Shown here piece by piece: positions 1 through 12,600 of a stretch of DNA of 64,000 bases. Position 1 is the first letter of the stretch. Each line of letters starts with the position of its first letter. Under the pieces are notes generated by a model, which ran no database searches, had not been told where the DNA came from, and worked only from the letters and a program-made list of their open reading frames with translations. Source of the DNA: Astropecten irregularis (taxonomy: Eukaryota > Echinodermata > Asteroidea > Paxillosida > Astropectinidae); contig OZ020258.1 of assembly GCA_963971285.1 (NCBI GenBank), forward strand, positions 372,001 through 436,000, written 5' to 3'. The position numbers and the translations under genes were made by a program.

Positions 1-1253
1 ACGATCTTGAAGCTTCTGCAAGTGTTCCACCGCTTTCTCAATTGATGAAGCCATTGGTTTGCGGAAGAAGAGAGCACGACGTCTGAAGATCTTATCATGA
101 AGGCGTGGCCATCCTTCAGGAATGGGAAATAGCTTGTCTACAGAAGAGAACAGGATAAAAACACAACATCGGAAATAAATATTCCGAGCAAAACTATTTT
201 GATGATGACTAGAGCAGGCTAGTCAAAATGTTGACACCTTTTGAGAAGTGCGAACGAAATACAAGTGCGAAAGTACGAACGAATATTACATGGTGTTTCC
301 GCAAACCGATCCACATACCAATTGTCACCATGCAAAGTCTCAAATATTTCTCAAAACTATCTTGAAATGGAAATGACTGATATGACTGCTAAAAATATAA
401 GCCAAAGTTTTATAAAAAAACGACAAGAGCTTGATTGAGTAAGATTAACTTTTAAATACTTAGCGTTGTATTTACCAAGATCTGCTGATTTGGGCTTATC
501 AGTATTCGGTGATGCATGTCCCTCTTCAATGCCTGAATCATTAGCAGTTTCATTTAGAGCTAGAGATCGCTGATGTCTGTTAACTGATCCCTTCTTTCCT
601 GTCAAGAAAAAGTCAATAAAACGATCAATTTAGGTTTGGCAAAGACCATCTTCGGTGCTCAAAGTCCTACTCTAGTAAAAACATTGGAAGAAGTTCATCC
701 GGCTGAATATAATTTCCGACAGTGCATGAACTCTCGTTAAACTTCTGACAGAATTTCCATACAAAGTAATACTTCTCAGTCCTGAACCCATTCTAAAATA
801 ATGGGTATAAAAACAGAAGCCTTTGGCTGTGGTTCGGAAGTAGATTCTCTGGTTTGAAAAGAAAAACAGAGCTTCAACTTCAACTTCATAGGGATGACAG
901 AGACAAAGCCGGAGCATGAGGCAGAAAAAGAGCCCAAATTTTACCTTTTTGGCTCGGAGAGGATGATTTGTCGGAAGTTGTCTGTTGTTCAGTGGGATCT
1001 GTTGAGAATGTGACACCTGTTACATCAGTCATAGCACTGAGTTTAGAGGCTGTTCGAGGCTGGGTAAGGAATGCTTTAGCCTTCTCTTTCTGTGCTTGGG
1101 ATCCTGCATCAATTCTGATTTGAATCTGGGCGGAGTCTGATACGTCACTCATGGCGCTCGCTGATGATGAGGCCATTGTTGACGTTTCTTTCGTTTGTTT
1201 CTTTAACCTCAGCTGTTGTTTTCCCTCACATGTACAAACACTGCTGACATTTT
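1..1253 (-). CDS. Unidentified protein, 5' part, runs off the left edge
   Basis: Three exons join in one frame on the minus strand: 1253-945, 598-476 and 137-1 (open at the edge). Each border has a usable AG or GT, and the phases agree (1 then 1). The first exon stays open up to an acceptor-like AG at 1254, so an upstream exon may exist. The ATG at 1176-1174, in a good context (ACAATGG), could instead be the start, making the rest 5' UTR. From that ATG the visible product is about 163 residues. It is Ser/Thr-rich and low in complexity at first, then has a Lys-rich patch (GKKGSVNRHQRS), then a more ordered, basic stretch (LFPIPEGWPRLHDKIFRRRA) that looks conserved. I do not recognise the family and see no signal peptide or membrane segment. 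It is divergent to ASXL. The exon chain is fairly convincing; the start and identity are not. Confidence 0.5.
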
Positions 1254-1468
1254 CTGCAATATCAAAATCAGACAAAAATCACTTAAATGAACCATGGTTA
1301 CTGGGTCTAGCTCTTTATAAAAGCTGGGGGTCTATTCCTCATGTTATTTCTTTTTCATTTTCAAGATCCTACAGTCCTAGGCCTACTCCTATCCTGTCTA
1401 TCCCTAACGTTAGACCAGTTTTACTGTCTGGAGAAGTTTTATTTTAAGTTTTAACTACGTTAGGCTAG

Positions 1469-1613
1469 GGGCCTGGGTAGTTGCGATGATCGTAACCCTA
1501 GGTCTGACATGGGGACTGGGACCTTAACCCTAGGTCTGACATGGGGACTGGGTCCCAGTCCCATGTCAGACCTAGGGTTACGATCATCGCAACTAGGGGC
1601 CTGGGCTGGTTTT
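1469..1613. repeat. Imperfect palindrome, arms about 43 bp
   Basis: The left arm reads agttgcgatgatcgtaaccc and onward through ctaggtctgacatgggg. The right arm is its reverse complement with one C lost. The spacer repeats the inner part of the left arm (ccctaggtctgacatgggg). 'ggggcctggg' lies outside both arms in direct orientation. Confidence 0.85.
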
Positions 1614-1624
1614 TCGAATGCTGG

Positions 1625-1721
1625 TCAACTCGTACACGCGCCAACTCGTACACACCAACTCGTACACGCACCAACTCGTACACACGCCAACTCGTACACA
1701 ATAGGCTGGTCAACTCGTACA
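1625..1721. repeat. Tandem array of CCAACTCGTACAC-type unit
   Basis: About six copies of a 14-16 bp unit (caactcgtacacacgc with small changes), decaying towards 1760. The same unit recurs in reverse orientation at 2612-2740. Confidence 0.85.
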
Positions 1722-2611
1722 TTGTATGTGCTGACTCGTCAACCGGTCATCTCGCACACAAATAGCTGTATCAAATATTTTTTACATTCTATCTATTGGA
1801 TCATTGTTCGTACAATGCATTTCCCTGATTTATTATTGGATGTGTGTTCTACAATAGTACCGGTACTAGACCCCTATAAATTCTTTACTTTTTAAAATCC
1901 TTGGAGTAATTAGGAGGTCGGAGGGCCTGATGCGTCTTTTCGATCCTAGCAGGATATTTCTCAAAGGCTAATCTTTACTTTTTAAACTGAATTGTCTTCC
2001 TGTTTTGGTTTGGTGTTTCGTGTATTTATTCTGGTTTATTATTGATGTGGCTTCGTATAGGCCTAATCCTTGTATTTCTTCAAAGTTAATTACATGTTGA
2101 CGTTTGAAATGGAAGACTTTAATTGGGGCGGGCGGCAATTCTTCTAACATCTCCTGTCTATTATTATCTCAACTCCGAAACTCCCGCTCACACACACAAA
2201 CATGATTCCCTGCGTGACAACGGTCCCCCCATGTTCAAATTGCTTGCTTCAAAGTTCAAGTCTTTGATTGGCAACTCTTCCAAGATCCCGATCCGGTTTA
2301 CATTGTAGCATCATTTCTAAATTTATGCCATAATAAAATTTGTTTATAATTTAATTATCACTCGTCAATAAAACGAATTGTGTTAGGAATACGGTAAGAA
2401 AATAACGGAAGACGATCTTTATAATTAAATGGTTTCCACTCTGACTATAACTTTGAGCAGCATTTACTATCTTTTGTAACTATTTCGAGACTGAATTTAA
2501 TTCCTATCTATACCGATTTTCAAAAAGTTCTTATTCCCACAAAACGTATTCCACAATAGGACAAAAACAGTCCGACTTTACTCTGCATTTATTTTGCGTA
2601 ATATAGTTGCC

Positions 2612-2740
2612 AGTTGGCCTGTGTACGAGTTGACCAAGCTGTGTACGAGTTGGCATGTGTACGAGTTGGCGTGTGTACGAGTTGACCAATTTGTGTACGA
2701 GTTGGCGTGTGTACGAGTTGGCATGTGTACGAGTTGACCT
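2612..2740. repeat. Tandem array of GTGTACGAGTTGG-type unit, inverted to 1625-1721
   Basis: About seven copies of gtgtacgagttggc, with some units ending ttgacc. It is the reverse complement of the array about 900 bp to the left. Confidence 0.85.
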
Positions 2741-3649
2741 GCTTCGGGTTTTTCAATCTCATGATCTTGAGATAAGTTGTCAGTATTAACATGGTGATTT
2801 TTACTGTGCCATCACACTTTGCTCAGCAATTACCGGTAAGAGGAATCTTAAGTTTGAGGAACTTAATTCCAAACATGGCCTAGGCCTATCCAATGTGTTG
2901 AAACAAGAAACGTAAGACTAAGAAATAATGATCATGATGATCAAATTTTTGTTGCGCTATGCGAGAAAGTAAACATGGTAGGCCTAGGCCCCTAAACATT
3001 AACAAATTCGGCTCGTCAAAACCTTTCCACATTTCAGACTAAACAACTCAAGATAGGCCTAATTAAAGTCTATGCCGATGGTAAGCTTTCATTTCATGTT
3101 CCCCTGACTGACACATACAACCTGACAGCCGTACAAAGTTATCATGTTTTCATTACTTACAAAGTTACAACTTGCAGTTGCACTGTGCACCGCCATTGCG
3201 CTTCTGGTTTCTAAGTGACGGAAACTGCCGACATTTACCGAAGATGCATTCGGAAACCAAAATAACCCACACTAACTGAAATGTCGTTGACCTTTCTCTG
3301 GCATGGTCCATTATTTCATTGAGGGGTTTTACTATCTGAAATACTTATTTATCTCAATTGTATTATTTAAATAGCACTTCAAAACAATTATAAACATACC
3401 ATAAAACTATTGGAAGTATATTTTATTATTAAAATTACTACAAATTACAATATTTTCTAATGATTACTGAAAAATGAATGTCTATTTTTAAACGAATTTA
3501 AATACCACCCCTATTTGCTAATGGTTGCGCTCATACAAAATGGTGGAAGGCGGACAGAAGAACTTGTCTTCGAAGAAATGGTGTGAAATATTTGATTTTT
3601 CTGGCCTTCTTGAGACCAAATCGGTGTCCGATCTTTGTTGTAAGCAAAC

Positions 3650-6600
3650 ATGAAGGATAAACACAGACGTCGGAAAGGTCGGACGTGGGCTGAGGCGGCG
3701 AAAACGGTAAATATTCCGATTTTAAACAAGTAGTACTTGCATTATTTTGTATGTTAATATGTTGTTGCATTGAGTTTGTACAGTAATCATAACTGATGTC
3801 ATATGCCATGCCATGAAATCCTGCATGCTCGCTCAGTATTTTAATAAAATGTATGCTGTTCGTAAATTACCTGGAGAAAGTGTTTCTGAACACTTAAATT
3901 CAGGCCATTGATGACAAATTATACAAATTATTAGATTAATTTATTATTCCTTCAATGCTCTGGAATTTGGTTGGAAGAGTTCTGCTGCAGATGAGCTCTA
4001 ACATTACTTTTTCATGTTTTTCGTCAATTTTTAACTTTCAAGTTCAAATTTAATTGGCGGAATGAATACAGATTTTACTGCCTACTTTTTTAATACATAA
4101 TCTTAATTTATTTATAATTATAGTAATCTTTTAATTATTATTAGATCCTGCCTACACTTCATTTTTTAGCAGTCTTTGAATTTGTGCATTCTTTGAAATG
4201 GCTCAAATTTTTGTGATTTTAAAGTTCGGGACCCCCTGTAATTTTACCAACGCCAACCGTGAATACGTTTCGTTACACATGCTGTGCATATGATAAAAAC
4301 AGAGAGAAAGTAGAATATAATTTGGGATGAGTTGATGGCGAGTTGACTTTGATTAGTATGACTGACACTCCGACAGTGAATGGAGGCTAGTTTACTGTTT
4401 AGTTACTCTGGCATTGAGTTAAAAAATGATTAAGACCTTTTGAATTAGGCACACTGCCAACATTAGGCAAAGAAAAAGTAAATCCATGACAAAAAAATTA
4501 TGAAAAAAATCCCAATTCTGTATTTCTTGTTGTGAAGGTTCTGGAAAAACAACCCAACACGCCGATGAGCTGCAAGGAAATCCTACGGAATATCCAGGAA
4601 TCAAACCTCAAGGATATCAGGTAAAATCACCAATTAATAGACGGATAAACATCATTCCTTGCATTTCTGTTTTAACATGAAAATATCAGTAGAAAGATTG
4701 CACTGCTACTAATTGTAGTTTCTGTCTGAAGAATGGACCCTTCCGGCTTGTCAATCAAACCATGCGCATTGACCAATTAGAGGATGCGAAACACTTGCTA
4801 ACAGTCTTCGTTGTCCATTACCTCGGTCAAACTTGGTCACATGTAAAACATGTGGTGTTACCAAGGTGGGCGGGGCTTAAAGGTAATATCATACTTTGGT
4901 TTTTGTCAAAGAAATACAGATTCATTGGCAGAAATATCAAGGAAGATGCAGTAACAGTCATTTGTGAAAATTTCAGTCCCAAACGGTGCCCACTTTTTGA
5001 GAAAACAGTGAAAAAAGGCCAACAGTAATTTAAAAAAAGTTTTACTGTTATAATTGATCTTTAAAAGATCAAAATTGTTGTTTTTGGTCATTGGTTTGAC
5101 TATTTTCTGGATAATTACAGCTTTTCAGGCAGAAAATGTTTAATGGTATGTTTCTTCCATCGCCATATTGATACCCTGTATTAGTTATAGGTATATCTGT
5201 GGAGATTTCTGTTTCAGTATGCTACCAAAGTATGATACTACCTTTAAGAGCAAGGCTGGAACGGTCCATTCACATCAAATCTTCTAACTTATCTCCAGAG
5301 TTATACAGGAACACCTTACATGTAACGTAAATGGTTTTATTTCTTTGACTTCCATGTATAACCTTAACATCTCTTGACATCATAATGGACTCATTCTTAG
5401 AAGGTAAGGATATAATAGCATGACATTGATTGGTGTGTTTAGCACATTGCATGCTGCTGTTGCTGTTTTTAGTTCTGTTGATGCACTTTCATGCATGATT
5501 GTAAAGTTTGATTTTTTTTTGTAGAAGAAAAAATGAGTTGTGTGTTTTTAAAATAAAACATCCTAATTGCAGTGCATGTATATTACATGCATGCAACTTT
5601 TTCTCGAATCATCTGATTTCCTCTTCTTTTTTCACTTCACTCTTATTCCATTGAATATTGAAAAACACTGTACAGAGTATGGTAAAGATAGGAATTTCCT
5701 CATTTTTTTTTAAGTCCAAGTTGCATGCCTGATATTAAGACTAGAGGTATTGTTGGTTGTTATTGTTCTCATTTATTTTTGTTGTTATTTATAACATTGT
5801 TCAGTGATGCATTTTATGCTCAGTGATGCATTTTATACTGATGTTACAACATACGAAAAAGGAAGAAATTTAACTACATGTATCTTTGCTTGTTTGAAGT
5901 GCAGTGAAAAATTGTGTGCTTTTCATTAGCACTCTGTGCTCAAATTTTCATTTGTATTGTATGATAAAAGTTACTGTATTTTGAAGAAACTGTATGTGTT
6001 GACCAAACAGCAGGGCTGGATTTCATGGCACTGCTTACTGCAGAAATTTGTGCTTACAGTCATTAGTCTTTACTTACATGGTTAGCATTAAAGTATACAC
6101 TATCTAAGTAAGAACAACTTAAAATAACTCAGTCAGTTTCCCTTGTGGTTATTTCACGAATATAATAATTAAAAAGCCGTATCCTCTTTGAGTGATCCCC
6201 CATGTACCGTTCCCAGGTTGCAGCATTGTTGCGTGTATCATTGAAACGAACCCTGGGGTGTGGCGGTGTGTGCGTGGTTTCATGGCTTCTGACTGCCAAA
6301 CGAACAAGTATAGTTGACTATTGGGGTCACCACCAACATAGGGCTGGATGGCTCAGTTGGTTGAGCGCCTGTACGGTATTCAGGAGGTCGCCGGTTCGAA
6401 TCCCGCTCCAGTCAATTTTTCTTTGTTCACCTTTCAATGACTTAAAATAACTCAGTCAGTTTCCCTTGTGGTTATTTCACGAATATAAGTAAGAACAACT
6501 TAGTTATGCATGGCACAGTGGAATGCCGCTATAATGTACACTGCTATACCGAACATTTGGCTATACCAAACATCCTTGGCTCCCAATTTTTGTATACAAT

Positions 6601-9600
6601 GTATAGGCCTGCTGAACATTGTTCACTATAACGAACGACCACTATAACGAACAATTTCTGTGCATCCTGGCGTATTCATTATAGTGGTGATCCACTGTAC
6701 ACAAATTCCTTGATAATCTGTAAAAGAGAATCTTGTAAGCACATAAATTTCTGCTTAGAAACTGTAAGCGCAGATTCTGCTCTCAGCTTATGGTAAGCAG
6801 AATCATGAATTTGTGCCCTGATTCAGAGTTCATTGTTTGTGATTACAGTGGGACGGTACCTTCAGCTTGTTTGAATGCTGTGCTACATGGTGGATCTAGA
6901 GGTCCATATGGAACATTCTATAAAGTAGCTGATATGATGGGAGTGTACGGACTGAGGGTAAGATACCATTTCTACATTCTCCTTTAGGCTGTGTTCGAGC
7001 GAGCTACTCGCATTAACACGAGTATACTCATTTGCACTCGAACGGCTAGAGTATGACACTTGGGTCAGCGGGGATCTGGGAAGTATACCCCTGCACCGGA
7101 GAGTATTGCGCGCGCACCCTACTCGTGTTTACTGGGAGTAACCGCTCAAACGCAACCATAAGGCCTAAAAAAAAAAATTGTTGTGTTGCCCTCCGCGACC
7201 GACCGTAAAATGCCAAAACTTTGGGTCGGGATTTTTTTTTCTTTTTTCTCCGAGTCCTAAAGTATAAAAACTCACAATTTTTGACAGAAAATGTAAGATT
7301 TAGCAGTAAAAAAGCGTGTCTCCTCAAAACGACCCAAGACCGTTGATTTATAAGCCCTGGTGACCATACATCCTGTATTTATTCTTAAACGTTTGAAAGT
7401 CGGCCAAAAAAAAAATCGACCGACCGACCCAAAATTTTAATTTTTCCACGTGAGGGCAACACAACAATTTTTTTTTTTAGGCCTAATGTACATACACAGC
7501 ACAGTAGAACAATGACTGTTGTGTATCATTTAGGCTGTGCTGGAATTCAATTAATCTCAATTGTCTCTAATTTTGAAATCAATCACAGGAAGCTTGGACT
7601 TTTCAGCAATACCTATCACTGCTTTTTGGCAAAATCTTTAGTGTAGTCCATTTACTCCATTGTTTGAGACAGAAGGAGATCACATGTATGACTATTACTG
7701 TTAGTGGAATGGGCTAAACCCAAGACCAGTGCAATAGAGGACATGCTCTGTTTGTGCTTTGTAATTTTCTGTGATTTAACACCATCCTCTATGCTCTTGT
7801 TTGTCTTCCGAATCTCATCACAGAGTCACTTACCTGAAGAAGCTCTGAAAATGCTGGAATACAAACTGGATGACTCAATGGATCCGTCTGGTAACCTGGA
7901 TGTCGTTGATGATGCTGATGCTGAATTAAGCACCCACAGACAACAGTCGGGTTCCAAAAAAATGCGTGAGTGACGAAATGACATGGTTAAAATCAGTCAG
8001 AAATTCTCATTGTTAGATTGGTTTCATTGTTGTTATCTGTGGATCAGTCACCGTCCTGAAGACGAACAGTTGGAACTGAGCACACTGTTCGGAATGTGTT
8101 AAACCATCGGTTTTTCTCAGAACCACACACTTACAGAAGAGATTTCATGGTGTTACCGCAAACCTATCTTATGTATATTGTCGTTTTCATTGTTGAAAAA
8201 CTAAAGGAACTGAAATTGAATTGAATCTAAATTACAATGTGAATTTATTCAGAATTTGAATAAGAGGTGAATTCTGATTGTAATATTAATAATGTTAAAC
8301 ATTATTTCATCAGTGTACATGTAAGAACATTGTATATAACATGTCTTGTACATAAACAATAGTTTGTGCAACCAGATCTTATCTTCCTTACTTTCATCTG
8401 GGAATCTTGTTTTGCAAAGAAAATTTGAATTATGTAACAAAGTTGTCACTTGAAAATGCAACCTTACTACATTGATGCAACAAATCTGTCTCTTTTAAGA
8501 ACAAATATCTAATGCCGAGTTGTTTTATTTTCTAGCTGTGTGCTTCCTGCCAGAGAAAGCGCATCATATTATTCCAGCTTTGCGTCGGTTTACCCTCTAC
8601 CAAATTCCAACTTCATCAGAGCCATCCACAAGCAGTGCCTCCGTGTCCCATCGGTCACCTCCTAGAGTGGTGTCCGAAGCAGATGACCATGTCCATCATC
8701 ATCACCATCGAGGTAAAGGATTGAAGGCTACGTCTCAGATGCATAGTCCAACCAGGCTGAAGTTTACTCTGCATCATAAACACCAGAGACGGAAGCAGCA
8801 GATTGTGCCCCGTATTATCCTGAAACCGTTGAAATCACCGCCTGGAAAAGAGCCTAATTATGCTGGTAAGAATATCTAAGATCTTCAAATGATAACAAGT
8901 CACACCTACTGGATTATCTCATTGGTATCAATAATAAAATGAAGGTAGGTTTGCGGTGACACCATGTAATCTCTTTTGTGAGAGTGTGTGAGAGAACCGT
9001 TGGTATTATCTCTACGTTCCGAACAGTGTGCTCTGTTCGTCCTTCGGAGAGTGACTGTATCAATAATTCCATAGCTACATTTGCATCACAGAAGCTGTCT
9101 TGATGCTAGGTCTATAAAAGCACAAAGTAAGATTGAAACCTTTCTGCTATATATGCTAAATCCAAGAATTGAAATCAATTGCAGTCAAATTTCCTCTGGA
9201 TTTGTTTTGTTTACAGCTGAGGTCATTGACCTGACGCCTTCTCCGAGTGATAACGAAAGAGATCCACAAGCAATGCAGGATGATGACTTTGATACAGATT
9301 CCAGTAAGGATGACACTCCAGAAACCAGTCAAGACATCGCTGTGAATCACATCAAAGAGGAACGACCAGCAGAAAATACCGATCAGCAGCCAAGCCCCGC
9401 CCTTAATCCACAAGGATCATCGGCTAAGCCATCAAGCAGTGGAGATCATCCTATGAGCTTAAGAGAGGATCAGTCTGTTTATACTAGGAGCTTTAATACT
9501 AGGAGCAGCTCAGCAGTTACCAGTAGTGATGCACCTGTTGCTGCTAAGCCTGATCCCCCGACAGCTAGTAGAGTGTCACTGAGAATCAGCATGCGACAGG

Positions 9601-12600
9601 CATTGCCACTTCAGACGCAGACAAGGTCCCAGACCATGAGCAAGCTTATGGCTAATGTTCCAGGATTCAGTGGAAAGGTAACAATATAATATTAGCTGTA
9701 ATAGTAAAATAATATGATCATGCTGAATAAATTTACAGGGCCCACTTTCATGGCTATGCTTAATGCAAAATTCAATGCTTATGATCGGATCCTGATACTT
9801 CATTATTGGGATTAGTGCCGAATTTCTGTGCTATCTTTGTAAGCGAGAAATATTTAGTTACGCGAACTACGTACATGCACATTGCATAACGCTTATGTTA
9901 AGCAAAGCCATGTGATTGGGCCATGTTATAATAATGTAATTCAGTGGAACGTCACTTTAGAATATTCTGGGATGCGCTGAAATTGTTTGTTATAGTGGTC
10001 GTTTGTTATAGTGAACAATGTTCAGCATACATTGTACACACAAATTGAAAGCCAAGGATAATGTTTGCTATAGCCAAATGTTCGGTATAGCGGTGTTCAT
10101 TATAGCGGCATTCCACTGTAATGCAATTATGTTATATGTCGAAATTCAGTATAGTAATGACATTTGAAACTTACCTACGACTATGCAAATACAATTAATC
10201 CTTTGTAAAATATATCTTATTTCATTTCAGCCAAGAAACCGAGATAAGAAGTTTCCAGGTAAGAGATCAGATATTTAGAAAAAGGTTTAATATAAAGGTT
10301 AACATAATGATGCTGGGAGCATCATCATGTATTCCTCTATGATAGTTTACGGTAAGGCCAAAAAAAAAAAATTGTTTGTTTGCCCTCCGCGACCGACCGA
10401 AAAATCACGAAAATCTTGGGTCGCGTTTTTTTTATTTTTTTTTTATTCCCTTGTGCAAACTCACAAAATGTCATAATTTGGCCAAAAAAGATCGTTAAAA
10501 ATATAATTTATACTTTCTCAGATATTTTTTTAGCGTTTTGAAACCTAAAAGCACCCATATTAAAGCTGAAAAATATTTTTAAAATTCACAAAAATCGCCG
10601 TACGTACGAGTTGGATATGCATCGTGGATCGATCATACAAACGCTAAACATATTCCGTTTGGCTAATCACGCGCCGCGTACACGTGCACAAGCACACGTG
10701 TGCATTGTCTGTAAAAAAACAAAACCAAAACAAGAAAAGACAAGAAACAAGAAAAATAAAACTTTAAATACTTTGAGATTCTGTTTCCATGATTGTTGAT
10801 ATCCTTTTTTGTGTGTGTTTTGTTTTAGAAACAATGTGGGAATAACATCCACGGTTTAATAAATCATTGTAGGCCTACATGTATATATATAAAAAAAAAA
10901 AATTAAAAAAAAAAAAAAATCGACCGACCGGCCCTGCTGATTTTTTTTCCGAAGGGCAAACAAACAATTTTTTTTTTTGGCCTAATTGATGAGGATACTG
11001 GGGGCATTGAGATATTCAAATGTGGCTTTAAAGAAAAATGCTTTTTAATTGTTGAGTGCTTAGAGTTAGGAGGGTCCGATGTTTTGTTTTAGCAGGATCT
11101 TTCTCAAAGTGTTTGAGAAAGATCCTGCTAGGGTCCAAACACCAGGCCCTCCTAACTCAGGTTATTGTTTCAGTTGATAGGCAGTGTACAGCATTTTATT
11201 ACTCATATTGAATTTGATATTTGTGTATTTACAGTGCTCTCTAAGTTACATCCTCCTAAGAAGATGAGTCTACACGTTGATCTAGAGACACCTGATTCCA
11301 TCTTGGCTAACGTCAACCTCAAGGTAAATATTAAGACCTTGCATCATAACTAGCTACCTGTATGTGTATCGGGCCAATTTCATAGAGCTGCCTAAGCACC
11401 AAAATTTGCTTAAGCACCAAAAACCTTGGTAGTCAAAAATGCTTGTGAATGTTATACTCGGCAAACAATGGCTGAATACAAGTCAAAAGCAGTAAACATC
11501 ACATGAAAATTTGGTTGGTAATCCTGTTTGATCAGGGAAGCACATTTTTGTTTAATCAGCTCTATGAAATAGACCCCTGGTGATTAGCTTGTGGGCAAGG
11601 GGTTACAAAGTAGGTGCGTGCAAGTACATGTAGCTTACCTCGGTCAATACGGGTCACGTTACCCGGATCAGCCACCACAGCCGGGCTAATCGAACGCTTG
11701 CTTACCTTTCCGTCATCTTACATTCAAGTGACGTGTTTCCCACCACTGACTCTGCTCGCGAGCAGGGTCGCTGGTGGCTGCCCTGGGTGAACCCTGACAA
11801 TGACCTCAGACCTCATCAAACGGTACGGCGGCTGACTCAGAGCGACCTAGGTGACCAACTCTAACGCACCTAGTATTTCCTCTGTGAATGTTGTCTATAT
11901 TAAAAGATATTAATTCAAAATTAAATGTGGAAAAAAGTAATTAACACAAGTGATGATTGATTTCCAGGCCTTAATCAACAAGCATACTTTCAACTGTCTA
12001 CCACCGCACTACCAGTATAAGTTACTAACCGTTCTACCAAAGGTTGATAGAGTACATACTGGAGATAACTTCATCAAGTAAGTAACATCTCATTATAATA
12101 CTTGGTACTTTGTTAATCTCTGCAGCCGATTTCACGAAATGTTGCTAAATTTACACAACATACAAAATGTTGTGTAAGTTTCGTGAAACGGGCATAACTT
12201 GTGCAACCAAAGGCAGGAAAATGTTGCGTAAGTTACACAACAAACTGTTGCGTACGCAACATTTGAAGCTTCGTAAAATCGGCTGCTGTTCAATTAATAA
12301 ATTAATGAAAGTGGACCATTTACATTAAGAAAATCATTCACGTAAAATAAATTTTCAAAAATAAAAAATAAAGAAGAGGTGAATGAAAATGTCTGGCAAG
12401 TCTCTTATTCACTTGAAAGTCATTTTCCAACAGGCATTTTGAGGAAACGGTCTTCCAGTTATCTAACATCACTTGGTCATCACTCTTTCCATGAGGTTTC
12501 AAATGAACTGGTCCACAGAAAACTATTATTCCAGTATTTACTATCCTGTGGAACTGTCATTTCTGTTAGTGTGAAGTTTAAGAGATCTGGGTCAAATTTC

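Larger units (their letters stand above)
1254..3649. other. Divergent intergenic region between the unidentified gene and ASXL
   Basis: No convincing coding exon was seen. It holds a 43-bp-arm palindrome (1469-1613), two oppositely oriented arrays of a GTGTACGAGTTGG-type unit, and a half copy of a palindromic GATCCTAGCAGGAT repeat near 1905-1970. Both flanking genes must start in or next to this stretch, so it may contain a shared promoter, but I see no clear TATA or other core element. Confidence 0.5.

Noticed and set aside
201..438. 65-codon frame at the left end
   Set aside because: Its first half is an R4 repeat (cgcaaaccgatccacatacc). It lies in the intron between two exons of the minus-strand gene.
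1490..1545. Telomere-like CCCTAA/TTAACCC words
   Set aside because: Only two isolated 'aaccctag' words, both inside the palindrome. No tandem hexamer array.
1509..1895. 128-codon plus-strand frame
   Set aside because: It runs through the palindrome and the CTCGTACAC array. No protein-like composition, and no splice or homology support.
6342..6413. Functional tRNA gene
   Set aside because: The acceptor and box A/B are good, but position 33 is not T, the anticodon is not sensible, and the block belongs to a dispersed element. The copies at 22675 and 58737 are worse.
6202..6450. Plus-strand frame including [20 protein letters not shown]
   Set aside because: It is a translation of the tRNA-like block and leader of a repeated element, which recurs at 22.6 kb and 56.3 kb.
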